A DNA stretch of 64,000 nucleotides from Lactobacillus kefiranofaciens (GTDB taxonomy: Bacteria > Bacillota > Bacilli > Lactobacillales > Lactobacillaceae), in assembly GCF_900103655.1 (NCBI RefSeq), contig NZ_FMXC01000001.1, positions 124,001 through 188,000 of the forward strand, read 5' to 3'. Position 1 is the stretch's first letter. Each line of letters begins with the position of its first letter. The notes under the pieces are model-generated. The model was not told where the DNA came from, searched no databases, and saw nothing but the letters and a program-made list of their open reading frames with translations. The translations under genes were made by a program, and so were the position numbers. This document shows, piece after piece, positions 19,409-28,419 of this stretch.

Positions 19409-21682
19409 TTATCTATTTTTCATGATTGGTTGATAGACTAGATCGATCAATATAGCTGCAATTAAAGCAACAACAACAGTAATTAAAAGATTTTGCCAAC
19501 TAATTTGCATCATTGCTAACCCGCAAAGAGCCAAAATAAAGGTTAGAATAACGTCAGCAATTTGAACGATACCAACTAACTTCGACGGATAATCCTGCCA
19601 GAAGAATTTACGAGTTCTAGTAATCAATACGATTAGCATGGCACTTAGGACTAAGTAAATATAAACCATTGTTGAAATGCTTCCATGACGCCAACTATTG
19701 GTATTTAAGTACCAAACGAAGGCAAAACCTATCAAGGTCCAGCCAGCTGCTAAAGAAAAGGCAATCTTAGCTAACTTAGCCATATTCCAATTCTCTGGTT
19801 TGTAGGTAATATGAGTTCGGTCGGTGCCGATCATCATTGTAACCATGTTGTTCATGATCGTGTAAATAACCATAGCATTGAGAGCCATTGGAATATAATT
19901 GAAAAATAAGTAGCCAAAGGTCAGTAACATAGTCAATTCGGCAGTTCTAGCTAGTTTAGTTAAAGACCAAGTAGTCATTCGTTGGTAGACGCGATGCCCA
20001 GCATCAAGAATCTTTACGATTGAGCTTAAGCCGTCATCCAGTAGAACCATCTTGCTGGAACGTTTAGCTACATCGGCTGCGTTAGAAACGGCGATTCCAA
20101 CTTCAGCTTGTTTTAATGCAGGCGAGTCATTCACACCGTCACCAGTCATTCCTACAATGTAGCCTTTTTCTTGAAAGAACTTGACCATTTTGAGTTTATC
20201 TTCGGGTAAAACATCAGCGATTCCTGCTAATGAATCGATATCAGTATTTTCATTAAAGTCATGAATTGAGATGACTTCACCAGCTAATTCAACCTGTTTA
20301 GCTACTGCAGCAGCTGTACGCTGATTATCACCAGTTAACATGATTGGACGTACGCCACGTTTTTTGAGTTCTGCTAAGGCTGCTTTAGAATCATCTCTAA
20401 CCTTATCTTGTAAAATAAAGACACCAGCTAGCCGATCATCGATTAATACGGCAACGGAACGACCGGCGCGGAAATTAATGCCCGCAATTTCATTATTGGC
20501 ATTAGTATCAATGAGTGATAGCTGTTTAAATGAACCTAATTTGACATTGTGCCCATCTATTTCAGCCATTGAATAGCCTGTATCTGATGTAAATGGAGTA
20601 AATTTGGTGGCGTCGATCACAGGGATGCTATTTTGAGTTAAAAATCCAGTGATTGCAGTATCGATAATTCCTGGATTTCTCTTGTCAGTAGCTGCCCCTA
20701 TTAAAGCTAGAACATCTTTGTCAGGCAGATTGCTTAAGTCGCTCCAGCTGGCCACTGCAGTTTTATTTTCGGTAATTGTTCCTGTTTTATCAAGTAAAAG
20801 CAGGTTTAGATTGGCTGCATCTTGAATTCCAGTTAAATCGGCTGTTAGAACGCCTTCTTTACTTAAGCGAGTTGCTTCAAATGAGTTAGATAAAGCAAAT
20901 GTTGATGGCATGGCTACTGGAATCGAAGCGATAAACATCATTGCTAAAAATGGCAGCATATTGATCAAGGTATTGAAATTACCACCCTTGAAGAATGAAG
21001 CAATGATAATAATTAAAGTAAGCACACCGTCAAGCAAACAAAGATAGTAAATAATTTTGGTCAAAAGTTGCTGTAAATGACCAGGTGCAGCAGAATTATT
21101 GATCAAGTTAATGGTCTTACCACTTCTTGAATCTTTACCAGTGGCAGTAATAACAGCTAAACCATCGCCTTCGACAACTGTTGTACCTGCATAAGCAGTA
21201 CTATCTATTTCTTTTTTGACGGGTTTGGATTCACCGGTAATTGAGCTTTCATCGCAAGCAATTTTACCATCAACTAGCTTAACATCAGCTGCAAGGACAT
21301 CTCCACGTTGTAAAGAGACCAAGTCGCCTTTAACCAATTGCTTAGAATCGATTTTGATCCATTTGCCGTCACGCTCTACAGCGACTTTCGGCGTTAATTT
21401 ATGCGAGATGCTGTTTAACACGCGTCGTGATTGTTTCTTCTTGGAAGCACCATTAAAGGCAGCGAAAAGCAGCATTAGTAAAACAAATAATGATTGAATC
21501 CATTTGCCTAAGATGCATTCGAGAATTAAGGCAGCCTCAAGGATCCAGGCAGATAGATTCCAAAGTTTTGATAAAAATTCCTTAAAGAAATTATATTCTG
21601 GCTCAGGGACTTCGTTTAAGCCATCTTCTTTAAGACGCTTGTCAGCCTCAGCTTGACTTAAGCCGTGAAATTTTTTAGACAT
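19409..21682 (-). CDS. P-type ATPase, proton-efflux/cation type
   Basis: The 757-residue membrane ATPase has the N-terminal LSQAEADKRL region, a paired membrane segment, the actuator motif CDESSITGESKPV, the phosphorylation site LLLDKTGT, the hinge MTGDGVNDSPALKQAEVGIAV and C-terminal membrane helices. The overall pattern resembles the plasma-membrane H+-ATPase (type IIIA) group, so proton or another cation is likely exported, possibly for acid tolerance. ATG 21682 is set by a GGAGGG ribosome binding site. It faces away from the arc operon. The ion cannot be settled from sequence alone. Confidence 0.85.
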   Translation of the reverse strand: MSKKFHGLSQAEADKRLKEDGLNEVPEPEYNFFKEFLSKLWNLSAWILEAALILECILGKWIQSLFVLLMLLFAAFNGASKKKQSRRVLNSISHKLTPKVAVERDGKWIKIDSKQLVKGDLVSLQRGDVLAADVKLVDGKIACDESSITGESKPVKKEIDSTAYAGTTVVEGDGLAVITATGKDSRSGKTINLINNSAAPGHLQQLLTKIIYYLCLLDGVLTLIIIIASFFKGGNFNTLINMLPFLAMMFIASIPVAMPSTFALSNSFEATRLSKEGVLTADLTGIQDAANLNLLLLDKTGTITENKTAVASWSDLSNLPDKDVLALIGAATDKRNPGIIDTAITGFLTQNSIPVIDATKFTPFTSDTGYSMAEIDGHNVKLGSFKQLSLIDTNANNEIAGINFRAGRSVAVLIDDRLAGVFILQDKVRDDSKAALAELKKRGVRPIMLTGDNQRTAAAVAKQVELAGEVISIHDFNENTDIDSLAGIADVLPEDKLKMVKFFQEKGYIVGMTGDGVNDSPALKQAEVGIAVSNAADVAKRSSKMVLLDDGLSSIVKILDAGHRVYQRMTTWSLTKLARTAELTMLLTFGYLFFNYIPMALNAMVIYTIMNNMVTMMIGTDRTHITYKPENWNMAKLAKIAFSLAAGWTLIGFAFVWYLNTNSWRHGSISTMVYIYLVLSAMLIVLITRTRKFFWQDYPSKLVGIVQIADVILTFILALCGLAMMQISWQNLLITVVVALIAAILIDLVYQPIMKNR

Positions 21683-21806
21683 ATATTTCCCTCCAATTTC
21701 TACCTTATTAAAATAGCACATAAACCATTGAGATGAAAATACTAAATGTAAAAGATCGGAGACGCAGTTATACGTTCTTCAAAGAGAATGATTTCTTATA
21801 ATCACA

Positions 21807-21835
21807 TTGTAACTATTAGCTAATTGTTACATAAT
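21807..21835 (+). promoter_or_regulatory. Predicted promoter of the arc operon
   Basis: TTGTAA (21807-21812) and CATAAT (21830-21835) are separated by 17 bp, 37 bases before arcA. A cre site starts four bases after the -10. Confidence 0.6.
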
Positions 21836-21838
21836 ATA

Positions 21839-21852
21839 TGTAAGCGATTGCA
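21839..21852 (+). promoter_or_regulatory. cre site (CcpA) of the arc operon
   Basis: TGTAAGCGATTGCA agrees with the main cre positions TGTAANCGNTNNCA. Its location over the transcription start fits repression by CcpA. Carbon-source repression of arc genes is known in other lactic acid bacteria. Confidence 0.75.
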
Positions 21853-21871
21853 TTAAGAAAGAAGTGATTAG

Positions 21872-23101
21872 ATGGCTGATTTTATTCATGTTTATTCAGA
21901 AATTGGTAAATTAAAAACAGTGTTGCTTCATCGACCAGAAAAAGAATTGGAGAATTTATCTCCTGATATTTTGAATCGAATGTTAATTGATGATATTCCT
22001 TATTTAAAAATTGCTCAGGAAGAACATGATTATTTTGCCGATACTTTAAAAAAGCGGGGAATCCATGTAGTGTACTTAGAAGATTTATTGGCTGCTTCTT
22101 TAATTAATAAAGAAGTTCGAATAAAGTTCTTAGATCGATTACTTGAAGAATCAGGGATTAAGAATAATGATCCACTGCATCAACTGCTAATGGATTATTT
22201 GTTAGACTTGCCAGTCAAGCAAATGGTGAGCCAGATTATTGCAGGCGTTAAAAAAGCTGAAATTAAAAATGTTAGACCATCTTTAGCTGATTTAGCGGAA
22301 GATCCAAGTTATCCATTTTATCTTGATCCTATGCCTAATGTTTATTTTATGCGTGATCAGCAGGCCGCCATCGGCAATGGAATGACCATTAACCGGATGA
22401 CTTTTAGAGCAAGAAGACGTGAATCATTATTTATGGAGAGCGTTTTGCAGAATCATCCTGATTTTAAAGATAAGCAAATTCCTGTTTGGCGTGATCGTTA
22501 TACCCATGGTCGACTTGAAGGTGGCGATGAACTGGTATTAAATAAGCATGTTTTGGCTATTGGGATTTCACAACGAACATCGGCTGCCGCAATTACGGAT
22601 TTAGCTCATAGCTTGTTCGGTCATTCTAGTTATGACACCATTTTAGCCATTAAAATTCCGCATAATCACGCGATGATGCATCTTGATACAGTGTTTACTA
22701 TGATTAATTATGATCAGTTTACTGTTCATCCCTTTATTTTAGATAAAGCAGGAGAGATTGAGATCTATGTCTTACAATTAGGGAAAAATGGCAATATCAC
22801 GATTACGCCAAGACATAATTTGGTCAAAACATTGAAGGAATATTTGAATTTATCGGAAATTGACTTAATTCCAACAGGTGGTGGTGATTCGATCGCTGCA
22901 TCGCGAGAGCAGTGGAATGATGGCTCGAACACTTTAGCCATTGCTCCGGGTGAAGTAGTGACCTATGACCGTAATTATGTGTCTAATGATTTATTGAGAA
23001 AGCATGGCATTTTAGTTCATGAAATCCGTTCTAGTGAATTGTCGCGTGGGCGTGGTGGCCCAAGATGCATGTCCTGTCCTCTTGTTCGGGAAGATTTATG
23101 A
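21872..23101 (+). CDS. arcA: Arginine deiminase
   Basis: ArcA hydrolyses arginine to citrulline and ammonia, the first step of the ATP-yielding and acid-protecting ADI pathway. The 409-residue protein has MRD in [16 protein letters not shown], the catalytic His region [11 protein letters not shown] and the nucleophile Cys402 in MSCPLVRED. All expected catalytic residues are visible. It starts at ATG 21872 behind AGAAGTGA. arcB follows after 13 bp. No ArcD antiporter or ArgR/ArcR-type regulator is in the window. Confidence 0.97.
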   Translation: MADFIHVYSEIGKLKTVLLHRPEKELENLSPDILNRMLIDDIPYLKIAQEEHDYFADTLKKRGIHVVYLEDLLAASLINKEVRIKFLDRLLEESGIKNNDPLHQLLMDYLLDLPVKQMVSQIIAGVKKAEIKNVRPSLADLAEDPSYPFYLDPMPNVYFMRDQQAAIGNGMTINRMTFRARRRESLFMESVLQNHPDFKDKQIPVWRDRYTHGRLEGGDELVLNKHVLAIGISQRTSAAAITDLAHSLFGHSSYDTILAIKIPHNHAMMHLDTVFTMINYDQFTVHPFILDKAGEIEIYVLQLGKNGNITITPRHNLVKTLKEYLNLSEIDLIPTGGGDSIAASREQWNDGSNTLAIAPGEVVTYDRNYVSNDLLRKHGILVHEIRSSELSRGRGGPRCMSCPLVREDL

Positions 23102-23114
23102 TAGAGGTATAAAA

Positions 23115-24155
23115 ATGAAATATTTGCAAAACGTTTTTCAAGGCAGAAGTTTCTTAGATTGTAAAGATTATACTCCAACAGAGATCAATTACTTGATTGA
23201 TTTTGCCTTACATTTAAAGGAATTAAAAAAGGAGCATATTCCGCATGAATATTTAAAGGGTAAGAATATTGCTCTACTATTTGAAAAATCATCGACTAGA
23301 ACGCGTTCAGCTTTTGTAGTTGCCTGCAATGATTTAGGTGCTAATCCAGAGTATATGGGTGCAGGTGAGATTCATTTAGGAAAAAAGGAAAGCGTTAAGG
23401 ATACAGCCAAGGTTTTAGGTAGCATGTTTGACGGAATTGAATATCGCGGTTTTGCTCAAAAAGATGTAGAAGATTTGGCTAAGTATTCCGGCGTTCCCGT
23501 TTGGAATGGATTAACAGATAAGTGGCATCCAACCCAAATGCTAGCAGACTTTATGACTATTAAAGAAAAGTTCGGACATTTAAAGGGACTTACCTTAGCC
23601 TATATAGGTGATGGTCGTGATAATGTTGCCGACAGCTTGCTGGTAGCAGGCAGCATGCTGGGCGTAAATATTCACATTGTTACTCCACAACCTTTATTTA
23701 CTCATCCTGACGTTCAAGCAATTGCGGATAAATTTGCTAAAGATTCAAGTTCCAAAAATTTAATTACCGCAGATATTGAAGAAGGCGTTAAAGGCGCTAA
23801 TATCATTTATACTGATGTTTGGGTATCAATGGGTGAAAATGACTGGAGTGAGCGAATTAAGCTTCTAAAGCCATACACGGTGACTATGGAAATAATGAGA
23901 AAAACGGGTACGCCGGATGATCAATTGATTTTCATGCACTGTCTGCCAGCCTTTCATGATCGTAGTACCAATGTTGGTGAACAAATTTATGAAAAATATG
24001 GCTTAAGTGAGATGGAAGTTACTGATGAAGTTTTTAATTCAAAGTATGCTTGGCAATTCACGGAGGCAGAAAATAGGTTGCATTCAATTAAGGCTATTAT
24101 GGCTGCTACTTTAGGTAATTTGTTCATTCCATCAGTTGATGAAAGAAGTGAATAA
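23115..24155 (+). CDS. arcB: Ornithine carbamoyltransferase, catabolic
   Basis: ArcB splits citrulline with phosphate into ornithine and carbamoyl phosphate. The 346-residue protein has the carbamoyl-phosphate motif SSTRTRSAF, the motif HPTQMLAD, and HCLPAFHD with the catalytic Cys. ATG 23115 follows GAGGT and gives [15 protein letters not shown]; an in-frame extension upstream would overlap arcA and lacks support. arcC follows one base after the stop, so the genes are tightly coupled. The arc context indicates the catabolic role. Confidence 0.96.
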   Translation: MKYLQNVFQGRSFLDCKDYTPTEINYLIDFALHLKELKKEHIPHEYLKGKNIALLFEKSSTRTRSAFVVACNDLGANPEYMGAGEIHLGKKESVKDTAKVLGSMFDGIEYRGFAQKDVEDLAKYSGVPVWNGLTDKWHPTQMLADFMTIKEKFGHLKGLTLAYIGDGRDNVADSLLVAGSMLGVNIHIVTPQPLFTHPDVQAIADKFAKDSSSKNLITADIEEGVKGANIIYTDVWVSMGENDWSERIKLLKPYTVTMEIMRKTGTPDDQLIFMHCLPAFHDRSTNVGEQIYEKYGLSEMEVTDEVFNSKYAWQFTEAENRLHSIKAIMAATLGNLFIPSVDERSE

Positions 24156-24156
24156 A

Positions 24157-25089
24157 ATGAAAAAGATAGTTGTAGCTTTGGGTGGTAACGCAATTCAAGC
24201 TAAAGATAATAGCGCAGCTGCCCAGCAAGAAGCTGTTAGCAAGACGACGAAAGTAATCGCGCAAATGATTGAAAACGGCGATCAAGTGGCAATTACTCAT
24301 GGCAATGGTCCCCAAGTAGGCAATCTCTTGCTACAGCAATATCAAGACTCAAGCAAGTCTAATCCTGCTATGCCGCTGGATACGATTAGTGCCATGACCC
24401 AAGGCAGTATCGGCTATTGGATGCAGAAAGCTTTGGATGATCAATTGCACCATGATCATTTTCCTAGTCAAGCGGTCACGCTGATAACGCAGACAATTGT
24501 TGACGCTAATGATCCTGCTTTTGAGAATCCAACCAAGCCAATTGGCCCATTTTATAACTTTAATGAGATGCAAAAGCAAAAAATCTATCATCCTGATTAT
24601 GTTTATAAGCAAGATGCTGGTCGCGGTTATCGCCAGGTCGTTGCTTCACCTGAGCCGCAGGAAATTGTAAATGCTCCAATTATTAAACATTTGCTGGAAC
24701 AAGACTTTGTACCGATTGCAGCCGGCGGTGGTGGCATCCCTGTAATTGTGCGAGATAATCATTTGCAAGGCGTAAGCGGGGTGATTGATAAGGATTATAG
24801 TGCCACAAAGCTAGCTGAGGATATTGAAGCGGATCAGCTAGTCATTTTGACTACGGTAGATAATGCCTATTTGAACTATAATCAGAATAATCAAAAAGCA
24901 ATTGGCAAAGTTAAAGTAGATGAGTTAAGAGAATATCTTGATCAAGGTCATTTTGCAGCCGGCAGTATGAAACCAAAAATTGAAGCTGCAATTGAATTTG
25001 TAGAAAAAACAGGCAATTCTGCGATTATCACTTCACTAAAAAATGCTGATGAATTAGATACTGGTGTAGGTACAATCGTTTATAATTAA
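24157..25089 (+). CDS. arcC: Carbamate kinase
   Basis: ArcC transfers phosphate from carbamoyl phosphate to ADP, giving the ATP of the ADI pathway. The 310-residue protein belongs to the amino-acid kinase fold, with KIVVALGGNAIQ at the start, THGNGPQVGN, GGGGIPVI and AAGSMKPKIEAA near the end. ATG 24157 is preferred over an in-frame ATG at 24136 that would lie inside arcB. AGAAGTGA in the arcB tail is the ribosome binding site. Confidence 0.96.
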   Translation: MKKIVVALGGNAIQAKDNSAAAQQEAVSKTTKVIAQMIENGDQVAITHGNGPQVGNLLLQQYQDSSKSNPAMPLDTISAMTQGSIGYWMQKALDDQLHHDHFPSQAVTLITQTIVDANDPAFENPTKPIGPFYNFNEMQKQKIYHPDYVYKQDAGRGYRQVVASPEPQEIVNAPIIKHLLEQDFVPIAAGGGGIPVIVRDNHLQGVSGVIDKDYSATKLAEDIEADQLVILTTVDNAYLNYNQNNQKAIGKVKVDELREYLDQGHFAAGSMKPKIEAAIEFVEKTGNSAIITSLKNADELDTGVGTIVYN

Positions 25090-25102
25090 TTACGGTGATT
25101 AG

Positions 25103-25639
25103 ATGAATATTTTTAATGAAGGTAATTCTCAAACTATTAATCAGGTTTTAGCTGCTAAGGATCAACGAGTAGCTTTGCAACAGGCAATTTTCAAAAAATA
25201 TCCAGCAGATACGTTAGTAGATGTTAATTTAAATATTCCTGGACCAATTAAAAATAATCAGTATTTAGAAAAATTGTTTCAAACAGGGATTAAGCAATTA
25301 GAAAATGAATGGCAAGAATTAGGATATCCTTATAAACTGGTTTCAGCGCTAGATCAAGATACGGGCAGTGAGAATTTTTATATTCTTGCTTTACCAATTA
25401 AAAAAGTTAAATTGTCAACGGTTGAATTTGAAGATCAAACTCAATTGGGGCGTTTATTTGATGCAGATGTGTTAGTTAAAGATCAAGCAAGAGCAATTTC
25501 GCGCAAAGATTTGAGACGAAAAGCGCGGCAATGCTTTTTGTGTTCACGTCCGGCTAAAGAATGTGCACGTTCACGACGTCATTCAGTTAGCGAGATGCAA
25601 GAATATATTTCTAATTTATATACTAAATACGTAAAATGA
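25103..25639 (+). CDS. citX: CitX-type holo-ACP synthase (phosphoribosyl-dephospho-CoA transferase)
   Basis: CitX attaches the phosphoribosyl-dephospho-CoA group to the citrate lyase acyl carrier subunit CitD. The 178-residue product carries the family signatures GRLFDADVL and RQCFLCSRPAKECARSRRH, with the Cys pair and the CARSR block. It follows arcC after 13 bp with no terminator between, so it is probably expressed with the arc genes. No citrate lyase (citDEF), citC or citG gene is in this window. Either those genes are elsewhere or this copy is orphaned or has another target. Confidence 0.85.
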   Translation: MNIFNEGNSQTINQVLAAKDQRVALQQAIFKKYPADTLVDVNLNIPGPIKNNQYLEKLFQTGIKQLENEWQELGYPYKLVSALDQDTGSENFYILALPIKKVKLSTVEFEDQTQLGRLFDADVLVKDQARAISRKDLRRKARQCFLCSRPAKECARSRRHSVSEMQEYISNLYTKYVK

Positions 25640-25725
25640 AAATTAAATGATCAAAATTCTATAATTGGGATAAAATGATAATGAATGAATTAATAGATAT
25701 ATATATTTTTAATATAGGGAAAAGT

Positions 25726-26889
25726 ATGAAATTAGAAAAGAATTCAGACAATCTTAAGCAAATTGCCGCATTAATTAAATATGCTTTTTTGAAAAAGAAA
25801 GATCTAACTAAAGATGCTAACTTCATGAGTCGTTATCAACATAGCGAGGGTTATGGCTATTTTGATCAAAAACTGACTAGCTACATTATGGTAAATAAGT
25901 TTAAGAGTGAGGTCTTTGGACATCATTTAAAGATGGCAGGAATTGGCTATGTTGCTTCTTATCCGGAATATCGCGGACAAGGTCACATTTCTCATTTAGT
26001 GCAAGAAGTACTGCAAGACCTGCATCAACAGCAGGTACCATTTGCTAATCTAGCACCGTTTTCTGAGAGCTTTTATCGTCATTATGGCTTTAGCAATAGT
26101 ATTTATCAAAAAGAGTATCGTTTTGCAAGTAATGTTTTGCAAAGTTTCTGTTTACCTAAGACGGGAAGAATTATTCGGGGTAAATGGAATGATCTGAATG
26201 TGCAAAATGGTGTCATTCAGTTATATGAACGTCAACTTCATACTGATGATGAACGTAATACGGTAATCCGTGAAGCATGGTGGTGGAATCGACTTGATTC
26301 TTATTATGCTCATAGAAATTTTGCCGTTTATTTTGATGCTGATGGACGACCGATGAGTTATCTCATCTATCGAATTGAGAACGACCGCTTTTTAGCGGAT
26401 GAACTTTATTCGATTACGCCAGCTGGAATTTTAAGTATGTTAGGGTTTATGGGTTCGCACGCCGGTTCAGTTAAAGAATATCGAATAATTTTACCAGAAG
26501 ATTCTTTGTTAGCTGAGCTTTTTCCAGAGCAGCATCAATTAGATATTCGCTTGCATCCTTATATGATGAGTCGGATTATTGATTTTCAAAAAGTTCTGTC
26601 TTGTATGCGACCTATGCAAGAAGGGATATTTAACTTAGAAGTAATTGCTGATGATCTTTGTCCCTGGAATATTGGTGTTTGGCAGTTAAAGCGTAAAAAT
26701 AAAGAAGTAACCGTGACTAGAAAAGAAGATGAATTGGTTGATTTTTCCGGTTCGATTACTGCTTGGACACAGGTGCTTTTAGGTCGCTTAAGTCTAAAAG
26801 AAGCGGTTAAATTAGGGTTAATAACTGATTATCGCATTAAGAAACTGGACTTTGTTAAAGGCAGAGTTTCGTTTTATGACTATTTCTAG
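25726..26889 (+). CDS. Eis-family GNAT N-acetyltransferase
   Basis: The 387-residue protein has the Eis layout: an N-terminal GNAT domain with the acetyl-CoA motif VASYPEYRGQGHIS, a second degenerate GNAT domain, and a C-terminal SCP2-like domain beginning about residue 285. Family members acetylate amines on small molecules or proteins; the substrate here is unknown. ATG 25726 is favoured by AGGGAAAAG; earlier in-frame ATGs lack a ribosome binding site. It lies 86 bp after citX with no hairpin between and may be read from the arc promoter or its own. Confidence 0.85.
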   Translation: MKLEKNSDNLKQIAALIKYAFLKKKDLTKDANFMSRYQHSEGYGYFDQKLTSYIMVNKFKSEVFGHHLKMAGIGYVASYPEYRGQGHISHLVQEVLQDLHQQQVPFANLAPFSESFYRHYGFSNSIYQKEYRFASNVLQSFCLPKTGRIIRGKWNDLNVQNGVIQLYERQLHTDDERNTVIREAWWWNRLDSYYAHRNFAVYFDADGRPMSYLIYRIENDRFLADELYSITPAGILSMLGFMGSHAGSVKEYRIILPEDSLLAELFPEQHQLDIRLHPYMMSRIIDFQKVLSCMRPMQEGIFNLEVIADDLCPWNIGVWQLKRKNKEVTVTRKEDELVDFSGSITAWTQVLLGRLSLKEAVKLGLITDYRIKKLDFVKGRVSFYDYF

Positions 26890-26905
26890 AAAGGTAGGCA
26901 TTAAG

Positions 26906-27064
26906 ATGAGCAGACAAAAGAAACTGAACTTATTGAAAGCAATCAGTATCGTAATTAGTGGTATTAATGCAATTGTCTCTTTAATGATTATGCTTAATAA
27001 ATATCAGATTAAAAAAGACAAAAAGAGAATAGCTGCCGAGGGTCACGCACCGCTAAATGAATAA
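26906..27064 (+). CDS. 52-aa single-pass membrane peptide
   Basis: This small ORF starts at ATG 26906 behind a good AAAGGTAGG ribosome binding site. It has a basic N-terminus (MSRQKKLNLLK), one hydrophobic helix (about 11-33, AISIVISGINAIVSLMIML) and a charged Lys-rich tail. It lies 16 bp after the acetyltransferase gene and overlaps the next gene by eight bases, so it is part of an operon. I do not recognise the family. A membrane-anchored regulator or a modulator of its neighbours is possible, but this is a guess. Confidence 0.65.
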   Translation: MSRQKKLNLLKAISIVISGINAIVSLMIMLNKYQIKKDKKRIAAEGHAPLNE

Positions 27065-27671
27065 GATGAATGAATTAAAGGTGGCTTATTTTAACCAGTT
27101 AGGTCAAATAGAATTGAAACAAGCCAAAAGAAAATTTGAACGGAAATATCCTGACTGTACAATAAAACTAATTGCAACAGGCTATGACGCAGTGTTTGAA
27201 AAATTGGCTGATCAAGAAGTAGATCTAGGGATTTGCGATTTGCGTGATGAACAAAATGACTATCACCAAACTAAGCTTGCTCGTTTAGGAATTAAAGCGG
27301 TTTTGCCTAAGGACAGTTTTCCTAATGGCATGCAGATGATTGATAAAGCTGAATTAGCTGATTTACCTTGCTTTATTGTTGCTAAACCAGAAGAAGAAGT
27401 TGTGGAACTGCATTTGTTCAAGGATTTATATCGTCTTCCTAGTCATTTTATTGCTGCTAATTCAGTAGCAGAAGCTGCACTGCTGGTAGCATCAGGATCA
27501 GGGTACTTTTTGCTGAATGAAAATACGGTCAAATCAATCCGTAGTGAAGACCTACAAAGTTTATTTTTGTTGGACCATCAGCAACAATTATGGCAGACAA
27601 TTATGGCATTTTATCCAAAAGAAAGTACATTAATCTATAATTTTTTAGCCATTTTACAAAAAGAATATTAA
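27057..27671 (+). CDS. LysR-type effector-binding domain protein without HTH
   Basis: The 204-residue sequence begins LKVAYFNQLGQIELKQAKRKFERKYPDCTIKL, then GYDAVFEKLADQEVDLGI. This is the pattern of the substrate-binding half of LysR-type regulators, a periplasmic-binding-like fold. The N-terminal DNA-binding helix-turn-helix is absent and the upstream sequence is another gene, so this looks like a stand-alone ligand sensor rather than a truncation at a damaged site. It overlaps the membrane-peptide gene by eight bases. The ligand is unknown. An alternative ATG at 27066 is possible. Confidence 0.7.
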   Translation: MNKMNELKVAYFNQLGQIELKQAKRKFERKYPDCTIKLIATGYDAVFEKLADQEVDLGICDLRDEQNDYHQTKLARLGIKAVLPKDSFPNGMQMIDKAELADLPCFIVAKPEEEVVELHLFKDLYRLPSHFIAANSVAEAALLVASGSGYFLLNENTVKSIRSEDLQSLFLLDHQQQLWQTIMAFYPKESTLIYNFLAILQKEY

Positions 27672-27674
27672 GAT

Positions 27675-27704
27675 TTGCCTTTGGTTGTGAAATTATTGTA
27701 AAAT
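27675..27704 (+). promoter_or_regulatory. Possible promoter of the secreted-protein gene
   Basis: TTGCCT (27675-27680) and TAAAAT (27699-27704) are 18 bp apart. The -35 overlaps the end of the intergenic space after the LysR-like gene. A second TATAAT at 27732 has no -35. Confidence 0.4.
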
Positions 27705-27710
27705 TAACCG

Positions 27711-27724
27711 TGAAAGCGAATACA
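27711..27724 (+). promoter_or_regulatory. Candidate cre site ahead of the secreted protein
   Basis: TGAAAGCGAATACA fits the loose cre consensus TGNAANCGNWNNCW. It lies six bases after the predicted -10, a typical repression position. Confidence 0.45.
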
Positions 27725-27752
27725 ATGACGCTATAATCTGGAGATGATTAAA

Positions 27753-28289
27753 ATGCTGAAGAGAAAATTATTACCATTGACTTCTATGGTCTTTGTTCTT
27801 GGACTGAGCGGACTTCTTAGTCAGGCTGGCACGGTTCAAGCTGCGTATGGCAATGATGGGGTAGTTACTATTCCTAAGCAAATGCGTGGCGTTTGGTATT
27901 CATATGACCGTGACGCGCATAATGGACGTAAGCTTATTTTTACTGCACATAGTTTTAATGGCAAGCCAGTTTATTCTCAAAAAAGTAGTATAGTTAGTGA
28001 TTACTTTAATGGAAAGGTTAAGAAACAACAAGCATTTGATCAAGTTACTAAGAACTGGATGTCGGGTAAGACTACGAAGCTTAAGGGCGATGTTTTCTAT
28101 GAGATTGACCCATGGATTAGTTTTGAAAATTGGAGCCTGTATCAGGTGGTGTTCCAGATAATTAATGGCAAGAAGCATTATATCTTAATTTATTCTAGTA
28201 GATATGATGGTGGTAACTATTATAGAAGTAAAAAGCTAGCTAAAAAAATGAAAAATTATAAATTTGCAAAAGTAAATTATACGATGTAA
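27753..28289 (+). CDS. Secreted hypothetical protein
   Basis: This 178-residue protein has a clear Sec signal peptide (MLKRKLLPLTSM, then a hydrophobic core, cleavage near VQA-AY at about residue 31). The mature part is basic and Tyr/Trp/Lys-rich, with MRGVWYSYDRDAHNGRK at its start. This resembles the many small secreted lactobacillus proteins of unknown role. ATG 27753 is chosen because CTGGAG ends just before the earlier ATG 27744, which is therefore too close to it. It has a possible cre-regulated promoter and its own terminator. Confidence 0.75.
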   Translation: MLKRKLLPLTSMVFVLGLSGLLSQAGTVQAAYGNDGVVTIPKQMRGVWYSYDRDAHNGRKLIFTAHSFNGKPVYSQKSSIVSDYFNGKVKKQQAFDQVTKNWMSGKTTKLKGDVFYEIDPWISFENWSLYQVVFQIINGKKHYILIYSSRYDGGNYYRSKKLAKKMKNYKFAKVNYTM

Positions 28290-28318
28290 AAAGATGCATT
28301 CGTCAGGGATGCATTTTT
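28290..28318 (+). terminator. Terminator after the secreted-protein gene
   Basis: AAAGATGCAT (28290-28299) pairs with ATGCATTTTT (28309-28318) around a nine-base loop, with one G-U pair and a T tail. Confidence 0.8.
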
Positions 28319-28419
28319 ATTACTTTTAATATTATAAATTATGTTAAATAAATATTTTGATTTAAATTTTCAAAGAATCAATTATAATTAATGTAAAAAT
28401 TATTCGTGAGGATTTGAAA

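Noticed and set aside
24124-24315. Antisense ORF opposite arcB and arcC
   Set aside because: It is a shadow of strong coding frames without a ribosome binding site or recognisable protein.
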